Shown piece by piece: positions 54,801 to 63,788 of a DNA stretch of 64,000 nt. Made by a program: the position numbers and the translations under genes. Position 1 is the stretch's first letter, and every line of letters begins with the position of its first letter. The stretch is from assembly GCF_000733475.1 (NCBI RefSeq), contig NZ_JPFK01000003.1, positions 310,001-374,000 of the forward strand, read 5' to 3'. Origin of the DNA: Mangrovimonas yunxiaonensis. Its GTDB lineage: Bacteria; Bacteroidota; Bacteroidia; Flavobacteriales; Flavobacteriaceae. The notes beneath the pieces are model-generated. The model was not told the origin of the DNA. It was given only the letters and a program-made list of their open reading frames with translations, and did not search any database.

Positions 54801-57800
54801 TTGAGTAAATCTTCCCTCTCGCAAACCTTTGCACAGACTTTGCAAACGCAAAATCTGCAAACTGCTATTGCCCAACCGCAAACCAAGACACATTTAAAAG
54901 GCCTCGCGGGCTCGTCTTTATCCTTTGTCCTATCGGCCGCCTTTAAAACGGCAGACAAGCCTTTTCTATTGGTTTTTAACGACAAAGAAGAAGCTGCCTT
55001 CTATTTAAACGACCTTGAAGTGCTCTTAAACGACAAGGACGTGCTGTTTTACCCCGGCAGTTACCGCAGGCCCTACCAAATTGAAGAAACCGACAACGCC
55101 AATGTATTGCTGCGTGCCGAGGTGTTAAACCGCATTAATTCCAGAAAAAAACCTGCCGTAATTGTAACCTACCCCGATGCCCTGTTCGAACAGGTTGTTA
55201 CCCGGCGCGAATTGGAACGCAACACCTTAAAAGTAACCGTAAACGACAAACTGTCTATCGATTTTGTTAACGAGGTGCTCTTCGATTACAAATTTAAGCG
55301 GGTGGATTTTGTAACAGAACCCGGAGAGTTTTCGGTACGGGGTGGTATTGTAGATGTGTTTTCGTTTTCGCACGACGAACCCTACCGCATTGAATTTTTT
55401 GGCGATGAGGTAGACAGCATTCGCACCTTTGATGTAGAAACCCAACTGTCTTTAGAGCAGGTAAAAAAAATAAGCATCATACCCAATGTGGCCAACAAAC
55501 TTTTAGAGGAAAGCCGCCAGAGTTTTCTTAAGTACATCGCACAAAAAACGGTGGTGTTCTTAAACCATTCCGAATTGCTATTTTCTAGAATTGACACCCT
55601 GTTTAAAAAAGCCGAAGAAGCTTTCAGCACCCTTTCTAAAGACATTAAGCACGCACAACCCGAAGAGCTGTTTTGCAACGCCCAACTGTTAAAAAAGCAA
55701 TTACTGGACTTTACCTTGGTTGAGTTTGGACAACAAGCCCTGTTTTCACCAGAACACAGTATCGCTTTTAATACCTCGCCACAACCAGCCTTTAACAAGC
55801 AGTTTAATTTGCTTATTGATGACCTAAACCAGCACCACCACAAAGGGTACACCAACTACATTGCTTGTGTAAGCGAGCAACAGGCCAAACGGTTTCACGA
55901 TATTTTTGACGATGTTGAAACAGAGGTCCATTACCACACGGTTGTGCTGTCGTTATACCAAGGTTTTATAGACCACGACAACAACATTACCTGCTATACC
56001 GATCATCAAATTTTTGAACGCTACCATAAATTTCACCTTAAAAACGGCTATGCCAAAAAACAGGCCATAACGCTTAAGGAACTTACCAATTTAGACATTG
56101 GAGACTATGTTACACACATAGACCATGGGATTGGGCGCTTTGGCGGACTTCAAAAAATAGATGTTGAAGGCAAAAAGCAAGAAGCCATAAAATTAATTTA
56201 TGGCGAACGCGACATCCTGTACCTAAGCATTCATTCCTTACATAAAATCACCAAATTTAATGGCAAGGACGGCAAGCCACCTAAGGTGTACAAACTTGGC
56301 AGCAAGGCCTGGAAAACCTTAAAGCAAAAAACCAAAAAACGCGTTAAGGAAATTGCGTTCAACCTAATAAATCTCTATGCCAAGCGCAAACTTGAAAAAG
56401 GACACCAATACAACCCAGACAGCTACATGCAACACGAGCTAGAAGCGTCTTTTTTGTATGAAGACACCCCAGACCAAAGCACAGCTACCGCCGATATTAA
56501 AGCCGATATGGAAAGTGAACGCCCTATGGACCGCCTAGTGTGTGGCGATGTTGGTTTTGGTAAAACAGAAGTCGCCATTCGGGCAGCTTTTAAAGCTGTA
56601 GATAACGGCAAACAAGTCGCCATACTCGTGCCTACAACCATCTTGGCCTACCAACATTATCGCACCTTTAAAGAACGTTTAAAGGATTTTCCGGTAACCA
56701 TAGATTATATCAACCGCTTTAGAACGGCCAAAGAAAAACGCATCACCCTAGAAAATTTAGAAAAAGGCCATGTCGATATTATCATTGGCACCCATCAATT
56801 GGCCAACAAAACGGTTAAATTTAAGGACTTGGGTCTCCTCGTTGTTGATGAAGAGCAAAAATTTGGCGTTTCAGTAAAAGAAAAACTACGTACCCTAAAA
56901 GAAAATATAGACGTATTAACATTAACGGCAACGCCTATTCCGCGTACGCTGCAATTTAGCTTAATGGCTGCGCGGGATTTATCGGTTATTTCTACGCCAC
57001 CACCCAACCGCTACCCCATTGAAAGTCATGTGGTGCGCTTTAACGAAACGACCATTCGCGACGCCGTAAGCTATGAAATACAACGAGGCGGACAGGTGTT
57101 TTTCATCCACAACCGCATAGAAAACATTAAAGAGGTTGCAGGTTTGCTACAACGCTTGGTCCCCGATGCCAAAATAGCCATTGGTCACGGCCAGATGGAA
57201 GGCAAAAAACTAGAACAGTTAATGCTAGCGTTTATGAATGGTGAGTTTGATGTGCTTGTAAGTACCACCATTATTGAAAGCGGCCTAGACGTGCCCAATG
57301 CCAATACCATTTTTATTAACAACGCCAATAATTTTGGGCTAAGCGATTTACACCAAATGCGGGGGCGTGTGGGACGAAGCAACAAAAAGGCCTTCTGTTA
57401 TTTTATTACGCCAGACTATTCGGCTATGACCGAAGACGCCAGAAAACGCATTACCGCTCTAGCACAGTTTACCGAGCTAGGCAGTGGGTTTAACATTGCC
57501 ATGAAAGATTTAGAAATTCGCGGTGCAGGCGATTTGCTTGGGGGCGAACAAAGTGGTTTTATTAATGATATAGGATTCGATACCTATCAAAAAATCCTTA
57601 ACGAAGCTATTGAAGAACTGAAGGAAAACGAGTTTAAAGAACTTTATAAAGACGACAAAAAACCAAAACAGTACGTTAAGGATGTTACCATTGACAGCGA
57701 TTTTGAACTCCTCTTCCCAGACGATTACGTTAATAACATTGCCGAACGCTTAAACCTGTACACCAAACTAAACGAGCTTAAAACCGAAACCGAGCTGCAA

Positions 57801-58142
57801 ACCTTCGAAAAAGAGATTATCGACCGCTTTGGAGAACAGCCCACTCAGGTGGCAGACCTGTTTAACAGTGTGCGTATAAAATGGCTGGCAGAGCACATTG
57901 GGTTAGAAAAAGTGGTCATGAAAAAGGGCAAGCTCATTGGGTATTTCATTACCGACCAACAAAGCGGGTTTTACCAAAGCAATGCCTTTACCAAAGTGCT
58001 AAAATTTGTTCAAACCCACCCAAAAAGCTGTAAAATGAAAGAAAAGCAAACCCGAAACGGATTGCGTCTTTTGCTTACCTTTGATAATATTACTACTGTA
58101 GACAAAGCCTTAACGGCCTTAAAGCCTATTTTAGAAGATTAA
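54801..58142 (+). CDS. mfd: Transcription-repair coupling factor
   Basis: Removes stalled RNA polymerase and recruits UvrA. 1113 residues, starting at TTG. The UvrB-like N-terminus (about 10-350) includes VRGGIVDVFSFSHDEPYRIEFFGDEVDSIR; the polymerase-interaction domain (about 435-540) includes GDYVTHIDHGIGRFGGL; the translocase has CGDVGFGKTEVAIRAAF (Walker A), VVDEEQKFGV, TLTATPIPRTLQFS and QMRGRVGRSNKKAFCY. The C-terminal TRCF domain follows. Slightly shorter than the E. coli protein (1148), but all domains are present. Confidence 0.97.
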   Translation: MSKSSLSQTFAQTLQTQNLQTAIAQPQTKTHLKGLAGSSLSFVLSAAFKTADKPFLLVFNDKEEAAFYLNDLEVLLNDKDVLFYPGSYRRPYQIEETDNANVLLRAEVLNRINSRKKPAVIVTYPDALFEQVVTRRELERNTLKVTVNDKLSIDFVNEVLFDYKFKRVDFVTEPGEFSVRGGIVDVFSFSHDEPYRIEFFGDEVDSIRTFDVETQLSLEQVKKISIIPNVANKLLEESRQSFLKYIAQKTVVFLNHSELLFSRIDTLFKKAEEAFSTLSKDIKHAQPEELFCNAQLLKKQLLDFTLVEFGQQALFSPEHSIAFNTSPQPAFNKQFNLLIDDLNQHHHKGYTNYIACVSEQQAKRFHDIFDDVETEVHYHTVVLSLYQGFIDHDNNITCYTDHQIFERYHKFHLKNGYAKKQAITLKELTNLDIGDYVTHIDHGIGRFGGLQKIDVEGKKQEAIKLIYGERDILYLSIHSLHKITKFNGKDGKPPKVYKLGSKAWKTLKQKTKKRVKEIAFNLINLYAKRKLEKGHQYNPDSYMQHELEASFLYEDTPDQSTATADIKADMESERPMDRLVCGDVGFGKTEVAIRAAFKAVDNGKQVAILVPTTILAYQHYRTFKERLKDFPVTIDYINRFRTAKEKRITLENLEKGHVDIIIGTHQLANKTVKFKDLGLLVVDEEQKFGVSVKEKLRTLKENIDVLTLTATPIPRTLQFSLMAARDLSVISTPPPNRYPIESHVVRFNETTIRDAVSYEIQRGGQVFFIHNRIENIKEVAGLLQRLVPDAKIAIGHGQMEGKKLEQLMLAFMNGEFDVLVSTTIIESGLDVPNANTIFINNANNFGLSDLHQMRGRVGRSNKKAFCYFITPDYSAMTEDARKRITALAQFTELGSGFNIAMKDLEIRGAGDLLGGEQSGFINDIGFDTYQKILNEAIEELKENEFKELYKDDKKPKQYVKDVTIDSDFELLFPDDYVNNIAERLNLYTKLNELKTETELQTFEKEIIDRFGEQPTQVADLFNSVRIKWLAEHIGLEKVVMKKGKLIGYFITDQQSGFYQSNAFTKVLKFVQTHPKSCKMKEKQTRNGLRLLLTFDNITTVDKALTALKPILED

Positions 58143-58165
58143 ACAATCACAAAAACCGCCGTATT

Positions 58166-59467
58166 ATGCATAAAAAGCTGTGCCTTCTATTTATTTTCAT
58201 CCACGCCTTGTCTTGGGGGCAACATACCATAAACGGTACCTTTATGCCGCCTGAGCAATTCTCCTATGTGTTCTTGTACAAATCAACTCCCGAAGGTGCA
58301 GATTACGTTGATAGAAGTGAAATCTCTCCCGAAGGGAAATTTAGCATTCCTGTTGACTCTACTAACACTCCCGGTATTTATAAACTGGTTTATGCACTGC
58401 CTCCTGAGGATTATAATTTTGACATTTTTTACAACGGAAAGGAAGATATTACCGTACATTTCGATTTTGAAAAAGGGCTTGATTTTTCGCAATCAAAAGC
58501 CAATAAGCTATGGGTGTCCTACCAAAAAAGCATGGAAATGGCCAACACCACCATCACCAATTTTTATACTGAAAATGGAACAGACCAGACCACCTTTACA
58601 ACCATATTCAACATTTTAAAAGAAGCTCAAAATGCTTTTGAGAACGCTGCTGAAAACGCCCCCATGGCCTTAGCGTTTATAAAAGCCAACAGGCCGTATA
58701 TTCCAACACAATACGAAGATTACAAAACCTATACCGCCAATGTTAAAGCAGATTTTTTAACACATTTAAACTTTGATAGCCCCCTGCTGCTCAGCTCCGA
58801 TTTTTTAACCAATAAGGTTTTAGCCTATGTGTTTGGCATGTCTAACAGTAACAGCGACTACCAAACACAAATAGACCTTTTGGCTCAAAACATTAAAAAC
58901 CCCAAGGCCAAAACCACTTATTTAGGACTGCTCTGGCAAGAATTTGTTAACCGGGAGCACGATGCCATGGCCAACTACATTACAGATACCTATTTGCTAG
59001 ATCTTGCCACAGCACAGAACAACACAGAACTAGCTGCTGTAATTACAGCTTACAAAAGAACCTCTAAAGGCCAATTAGCTCCTAATTTTAACGTGACCGT
59101 TAACTCCAAAAACACAACGCTTCACGACTTAAACCAAGCAAACAAATACCTTGTTGTTTTTTGGAGCAGTACATGCACCCACTGTTTAAAGGAATTACCT
59201 CAATTAGAAACCGTTATTGCAACTATAGATAAGAAAGCCCTTAGGGTTATTGCCATAGCGCTGGAAGATAGTCGCACACATTGGCAGGAAACCATAACAA
59301 TGCTCCCAAGCTTTACCCATGTTCTAGGACTGCAAAAATGGGACAACCCTATTGCTAGAAGTTACAACGTTCACGCTACCCCATCTTATTTTTTGCTAGA
59401 CGCAAACAAAACTATCATTGCCAAGCCTAACGACATTGAAACTTTAAAACCCCTTTTAAATAACTAG
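58166..59467 (+). CDS. TlpA-like thioredoxin-fold protein with N-terminal beta domain
   Basis: A 433-residue exported protein (signal peptide ending LSWGQ). Residues about 20-115 form a DUF4369-like beta-sandwich (TINGTFMPPEQFSYVFLYKS); the middle is helical; the C-terminus (about 305-433) is a thioredoxin fold with the active-site motif CTHC in FWSSTCTHCLKELPQL and a cis-Pro loop HATPSYFLLD. It probably reduces or isomerises envelope disulfides. It follows mfd by 23 bp. Confidence 0.9.
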   Translation: MHKKLCLLFIFIHALSWGQHTINGTFMPPEQFSYVFLYKSTPEGADYVDRSEISPEGKFSIPVDSTNTPGIYKLVYALPPEDYNFDIFYNGKEDITVHFDFEKGLDFSQSKANKLWVSYQKSMEMANTTITNFYTENGTDQTTFTTIFNILKEAQNAFENAAENAPMALAFIKANRPYIPTQYEDYKTYTANVKADFLTHLNFDSPLLLSSDFLTNKVLAYVFGMSNSNSDYQTQIDLLAQNIKNPKAKTTYLGLLWQEFVNREHDAMANYITDTYLLDLATAQNNTELAAVITAYKRTSKGQLAPNFNVTVNSKNTTLHDLNQANKYLVVFWSSTCTHCLKELPQLETVIATIDKKALRVIAIALEDSRTHWQETITMLPSFTHVLGLQKWDNPIARSYNVHATPSYFLLDANKTIIAKPNDIETLKPLLNN

Positions 59468-59471
59468 TGTT

Positions 59472-59831
59472 TTAAAAATGAAAAAACGCATCTTCAAGAT
59501 GTTCAATCTCGAAGGTATTGTTCTGCTTTATAATGGCAATAATATCGAAACGCACCTCAACATCCAACGCGTTTTTGGTAACGTATTCGTCAACAGCCAT
59601 GACTAGGTTTTTAATTTGTTTGGGTTTTACAAAATCTTGCGGATTGCCAAAATCGGCAGTCGATCGGGTTTTAACCTCTACTACGGCCAATGTATCGCCA
59701 TGTTGCGCCATAATGTCTACTTCGGCCTTATTAAACCGGTAATTACGCGCCACAATGCGGTATCCTTTTTTCAAAAGAAAATCCACAGCTAGCTGCTCTC
59801 CTTTTTTTCCTAAGGCATTGTGTTGCGCCAT
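59472..59831 (-). CDS. YraN family protein (UPF0102, nuclease-like fold)
   Basis: A 119-residue protein: GKKGEQLAVDFLLKKGYRI, then NKAEVDIMAQHGDTLAVVEVKTRS, whose E-x-D ... E-x-K pattern is that of Holliday-junction-resolvase-like nucleases, and RFDIIAI. Endonuclease activity is suspected for the family but not shown. It converges on the TlpA-like gene with a 4-bp gap. Confidence 0.92.
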   Translation of the reverse strand: MAQHNALGKKGEQLAVDFLLKKGYRIVARNYRFNKAEVDIMAQHGDTLAVVEVKTRSTADFGNPQDFVKPKQIKNLVMAVDEYVTKNALDVEVRFDIIAIIKQNNTFEIEHLEDAFFHF

Positions 59832-59912
59832 ATTGTTTTTTTAAGATTTAAAAAGTATCATCTACTTAAAAGTACAAAACAAATCTTTACCACTTTATAA
59901 AAATTTTAATAC

Positions 59913-59939
59913 TTGCCCTAAAAGCAATTAGTATCTTTG
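59913..59939 (+). promoter_or_regulatory. Promoter of the S9 peptidase gene
   Basis: A -33 TTG (59913-59915) and -7 TATCTTTG (59932-59939) are 16 bp apart, close to the flavobacterial promoter pattern. The ATG is 23 bp downstream of the -7 element. Confidence 0.5.
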
Positions 59940-59962
59940 AAAGATTAAAAAAGGGAACCCTC

Positions 59963-61870
59963 ATGAAAAAAATTATCGTATTCCTATGTTTCGTTATAGG
60001 AACCCAAATTAGCAACGCACAACAACACATGACCCCCGAAACGCTTTGGAGCTTAAACAGGCTAAGTGTTTTAGGGCTTTCTAACGACCAAAACCACATT
60101 TTTTACAAAACAAGCACCCCAAACATTACCGAAAACGGTTTTGACACGGCTTATTACAAAATGCCTATCGATGGTGGAACGCCTATTAAGATTGATGAAG
60201 CCCAAGTACAGGTTACCGACAAAAACCTTTCGCCAGATGGCACGCACAAGTTATTTCATAAAACAGTGCATCTTACCCCCATTAAAAGCACCGATATTTA
60301 TAAAGACCTCAACAAGTCAGACGCCTATGTGTATACCGATTTAGACATCCGCCACTGGGATACTTGGCAAGATGGCGCTTACGAACATGTGTTCTACAAA
60401 AAAGCCACTGCCAATAACGACACCGCAACAGATATTATGCCCAACGAGCCTTACTATACACCCCAGCGCCCGTTTGGTGGCAACGAAGACTACATTTGGG
60501 GACCAAACGGCAAGAGCATTTACTATGTGAGCAAAAAGCTAAAAGGAAAAGCCTATGTGCTAAGCACCAATACAGACATCTACAAATACGATATCGATAC
60601 CAAAACCACAACAAACATTACCCAAGACAACAAAGGGTACGACACCCAACCTGCTTTTAGCTCCGATGGTGCCTTGGCTTGGTTGCAAATGGCTACCGAT
60701 GGCTATGAAAGCGATAAGAACGACATCGTTATTTTAGAACGCGGCATTAAGCAAAACCTTACCCAACAATGGGACGGCACCGTTAACAGCTTTAAATGGG
60801 CAAACAATGGTAGGCAGTTGTATTTTACAGCCCCGGTAGACGGCACTGTACAACTGTTTAAAGTAAACTACCCCGGAAAAAAGCGTATTGCCCCAATAGT
60901 AACACAGCTTTCTGAAGGCCCTTTTGATGTAAGAAGCATTGTTGCCGAACGCGACAACACCCTTATTGTTACCAGAACAGACATGAATCAGGCGAGCGAA
61001 ATATTCAGCTTCGATTTAAAAACCAAGGCGTTCACCCAACTGTCCCATGTTAACACCAAATTGTACAACAATTTAGCATTGCCTAAAATTGAAAAGCGCT
61101 ATGTTACCACAACAGATAACAAGCAAATGTTGGTTTGGGTTATTTTACCTCCAAACTTCGATGCCTCTAAAAAATACCCAACGCTACTTTACTGCCAAGG
61201 AGGCCCGCAATCGCCCTTAACACAGTTTTATTCTTACCGATGGAATTTTCAACTAATGGCCTCGCAAGGTTATATTGTTGTAGCACCCAACCGTCGTGGC
61301 ATGCCCGGGCATGGTGTAAAATGGAACACCGACATTAGTAAAGACTGGGGCGGCCAAGTTATGGACGATTACCTATCGGCTATTGACGCGTTGGCCAAAG
61401 AACCTTATGTTGACAATGATCGCCTTGGAGCTATTGGAGCAAGCTTTGGCGGGTATTCGGTGTTTTATCTGGCCGGCATACACCAAGGCCGCTTTAAAAC
61501 CTTTATCTCACACGATGGGGTATTTGACAACAGAACCATGTACGGCACAACCGAAGAACTGTTTTTTGTGAATCACGATTTTGGTGGCAATTACTGGGAC
61601 AAAAGCAATGTTGCTGCTCAGAAAGCCTATAACGAGTTTAACCCCATAACCCATGTTGGCAAATGGGACACTCCAATTTATATTATTCAAGGTGGTAAAG
61701 ATTATCGCGTACCAATTGAACAAGGGCTTAGCGCTTACCAAGCCGCACAAATGAGAGGTTTAAAGAGTAAATTGTTGTATTTACCAGACGAGAACCATTG
61801 GGTTTTAACCCCACAAAATGGTTTGGTATGGCAACACGAATTTTTTAAATGGCTAAAAGAAACCCTGTAA
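59963..61870 (+). CDS. S9 family peptidase (prolyl oligopeptidase/dipeptidyl peptidase type)
   Basis: A 635-residue exported serine peptidase; signal peptide ends ISNAQ. The N-terminal beta-propeller (about 25-370) has WD-like repeats such as GPNGKSIYYVSKK and WANNGRQLYFTA. The alpha/beta hydrolase domain (about 380-635) has the nucleophile S494 in IGASFGGYSVFY, the Asp in IQGGKDYRVP, and the His in ENHWVL. It probably trims peptides in the periplasm. A weak hairpin follows the stop. Confidence 0.95.
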   Translation: MKKIIVFLCFVIGTQISNAQQHMTPETLWSLNRLSVLGLSNDQNHIFYKTSTPNITENGFDTAYYKMPIDGGTPIKIDEAQVQVTDKNLSPDGTHKLFHKTVHLTPIKSTDIYKDLNKSDAYVYTDLDIRHWDTWQDGAYEHVFYKKATANNDTATDIMPNEPYYTPQRPFGGNEDYIWGPNGKSIYYVSKKLKGKAYVLSTNTDIYKYDIDTKTTTNITQDNKGYDTQPAFSSDGALAWLQMATDGYESDKNDIVILERGIKQNLTQQWDGTVNSFKWANNGRQLYFTAPVDGTVQLFKVNYPGKKRIAPIVTQLSEGPFDVRSIVAERDNTLIVTRTDMNQASEIFSFDLKTKAFTQLSHVNTKLYNNLALPKIEKRYVTTTDNKQMLVWVILPPNFDASKKYPTLLYCQGGPQSPLTQFYSYRWNFQLMASQGYIVVAPNRRGMPGHGVKWNTDISKDWGGQVMDDYLSAIDALAKEPYVDNDRLGAIGASFGGYSVFYLAGIHQGRFKTFISHDGVFDNRTMYGTTEELFFVNHDFGGNYWDKSNVAAQKAYNEFNPITHVGKWDTPIYIIQGGKDYRVPIEQGLSAYQAAQMRGLKSKLLYLPDENHWVLTPQNGLVWQHEFFKWLKETL

Positions 61871-61881
61871 AAAACTATAAG

Positions 61882-61910
61882 CGGTCACTTAACAGTTTAA
61901 GTGGCCGTTT
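61882..61910 (+). terminator. Hairpin after the S9 peptidase gene
   Basis: CGGTCACTTAA (61882-61892) pairs with TTAAGTGGCCG (61897-61907) with one G-U pair and a 4-nt loop. The tail has only a short T run, so termination may be partial. Confidence 0.6.
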
Positions 61911-61943
61911 ACTGCTAGTTTAAATTAATTTCAGTGCTTTAAA

Positions 61944-62240
61944 ATGACCATTATTAAGTGTCCTAATTGTGGTATTTACAATACAGACAGCGATTATTGT
62001 AAAGAATGTAACACCATTCTTTCCTATAAATTAAGGCGGGAACACGCTTTTAAAAAAGCCCAGGAAGAGCGCCAAAAACAAAATGCTGCTAAAGAAGAAA
62101 AGCCCGCTTTTTTCGAAAAATACCTCAACCACCGGTATTTTTTAATCCGACTTATCGCCAAAACCATTCGTTCCATCTGGTTGGTTTTTATGGCTATTGG
62201 TATGTTTATCGCTTGGGTGGTTTCAGCCATTGCCGCATGA
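61944..62240 (+). CDS. Zinc-ribbon membrane protein, 98 residues
   Basis: The N-terminus is a CxxC...CxxC zinc ribbon (CPNCGIYNTDSDYCKEC, four cysteines), the middle is highly charged and helical (LRREHAFKKAQEERQK), and a hydrophobic helix ends the protein (about 73-95, SIWLVFMAIGMFIAWVVSAI). The family is unassigned. Its stop overlaps the next ATG (ATGA), so the two genes are translationally coupled. Confidence 0.75.
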   Translation: MTIIKCPNCGIYNTDSDYCKECNTILSYKLRREHAFKKAQEERQKQNAAKEEKPAFFEKYLNHRYFLIRLIAKTIRSIWLVFMAIGMFIAWVVSAIAA

Positions 62241-62590
62241 AAATTCTTAAAAACCCCTTTTTTATTATTTTTGGCTTCATGGCATGCTGCATTTACTTGG
62301 CGCCAAAAATGGCTTTGCCCCTACCAAAATGGATTGCTTTTTATGCCAACGATTTTTTATGCATGCCCCTTGTTTTAAGCATTAGCTTGGCGGCCATTCG
62401 TTATATTAAAAAAAGCGCTGCAATCTATGTTCCTTTAAGAGTTGTGTTAGCTATAACCACTTACTATGCCGTTTATTTCGAATGGATCATGCCAAAGTTT
62501 AGTTCGCGTTATACCAGCGACCCCATAGACATCCTCTTGTATTTTCTTGGCGCTATTTTATTTGTAGTGGTTCAAAAGCGGCTGTATTAA
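62237..62590 (+). CDS. Small multi-helix membrane protein
   Basis: A 117-residue protein from the ATG at 62237, which overlaps the preceding stop as ATGA; an upstream start at 62213 lies inside the previous gene. Four hydrophobic segments are seen (FFIIFGFMACCIYLAP, MPLVLSISLAAIRYI, VPLRVVLAITTYYAVYF, ILLYFLGAILFVVV). No family recognised. It is co-transcribed with the zinc-ribbon protein. Confidence 0.75.
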   Translation: MKILKNPFFIIFGFMACCIYLAPKMALPLPKWIAFYANDFLCMPLVLSISLAAIRYIKKSAAIYVPLRVVLAITTYYAVYFEWIMPKFSSRYTSDPIDILLYFLGAILFVVVQKRLY

Positions 62591-62604
62591 TGTGCAAGAT
62601 GCCA

Positions 62605-63618
62605 CTATTCGAAAACAACCGTTGTTTGGGCTTTGCCTACCGTTAGTTTAACGTTTCGTCCTAAAATTAGGGCTCGGTTATCATCTTCATGCCCGGTTGG
62701 CATGTTAAATGCGACGGGGAAATTGTACTCGGCCAGCACATCTAAAATTAACTGTTCAACAGAGGTGCCCCAGGGCGTCGTGTTTTTTCTAAGTTTGGTC
62801 ATATCGCCTACAATCACTCCGGCACAGTCCTCAAAATACCCTGCGCGTTTTAGGCTTTGCAGCATGCGATCAATATGGTATTTGTACTCGCCTATTTCTT
62901 CAAAAAAGAGGATTTTACCCTTCGTATCCAAGCTTGTACTAGACCCCAACATGGTATGCAAAATGGTTAAATTCCCGCCTACTACAGGTGCAGAAACCAC
63001 ACCTTCTTTATTGTATTTAGAGCCTTTTAAAGTATAGCTTAACGCTTCGCCAAAAAGGGCTTTTTTAAACGTGGCAATAGTCTGTTCTAAATTGGCCTGA
63101 TCCTTAGTCATACTCGTGCACATCATGGCGTGAATGCTTTCAACACCCAACACATTTAGTTGGTTGTGCAAGGCCGTAATGTCGCTATAACCAATAAGCC
63201 ATTTGGGGTGTTGCTTAAATTTGGTGTAATCTAGTTTATCTAAAATCCTAACGGTGCCATACCCGCCGCGTGCTGCCCAAATGGCACTAATACTCGGGTC
63301 GTCCAGAGCTTTCTGCAGGTCTTCACAACGCTCATCATCGGTTCCCGCAAAATGGTTGTCTTGCTTAAAAACGTGTTCTCCAACAATAGCGTGTAGCCCC
63401 CAACCTTTTAATAAGGCTACAGAGCGATTAACCTCATCTTGCCTGTGTTTTAAAATTCCGGAAGGCGCTACAATAGCAACGGTATCACCTGCTTTTAAGT
63501 ATGGCGGTTGTATCAATGTTTTGGAGTGTTTTTGCGCAGCATCTTGTGCTTTTACCATGGTATTTCCAAAGAAAGCAAACAACACAAAAATGCCAATAGT
63601 TAGTATGTTTTTAGTCAT
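62605..63618 (-). CDS. LD-carboxypeptidase, S66 family
   Basis: Cleaves the L-D bond of murein tetrapeptides during cell-wall recycling. 337 residues from the ATG at 63618, which gives a signal peptide (ending TMVKAQ); the longer frame to 63744 runs through the palindromic repeat. Conserved blocks: YLKAGDTVAIVAPSG, WAARGGYGTVRILDKL, LIGYSDITALHNQL with the likely nucleophile Ser, and FNMPTGHEDDNRAL with the His near the C-terminus. Export is unusual for E. coli LdcA but common in this phylum. Confidence 0.92.
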   Translation of the reverse strand: MTKNILTIGIFVLFAFFGNTMVKAQDAAQKHSKTLIQPPYLKAGDTVAIVAPSGILKHRQDEVNRSVALLKGWGLHAIVGEHVFKQDNHFAGTDDERCEDLQKALDDPSISAIWAARGGYGTVRILDKLDYTKFKQHPKWLIGYSDITALHNQLNVLGVESIHAMMCTSMTKDQANLEQTIATFKKALFGEALSYTLKGSKYNKEGVVSAPVVGGNLTILHTMLGSSTSLDTKGKILFFEEIGEYKYHIDRMLQSLKRAGYFEDCAGVIVGDMTKLRKNTTPWGTSVEQLILDVLAEYNFPVAFNMPTGHEDDNRALILGRNVKLTVGKAQTTVVFE

Positions 63619-63687
63619 ATGGGTAAATGTACATTTTTTTTCAGAAACGCTCTTAATTTGCGTACTTTTGTAGCTTGTAAAACAACT

Positions 63688-63768
63688 CGTCGTTACGAGT
63701 GAAACGAAGTAATCTATTAACTTAATCCTAAAACAGATTGCCACGTCACGTTGTGCCTCGCAATGACA
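63688..63768. repeat. Palindromic intergenic repeat upstream of metG
   Basis: The ends CGTCGTTACGAG (63688-63699) and CTCGCAATGACA (63757-63768) are near-complementary, with an inner pair AATCT (63711-63715) and AGATT (63735-63739). It resembles the CGTCATTGCGAG-type repeats with GAAGCAATCT interiors found dispersed in many bacterial genomes (from memory, not searched). It lies between the LD-carboxypeptidase and metG starts. Confidence 0.6.
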
Positions 63769-63788
63769 GGAAATATTTCAATTAAAAA

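Noticed and set aside
63619-63744. Upstream extension of the LD-carboxypeptidase frame
   Set aside because: Translates the palindromic repeat and hides the signal peptide starting at 63618.
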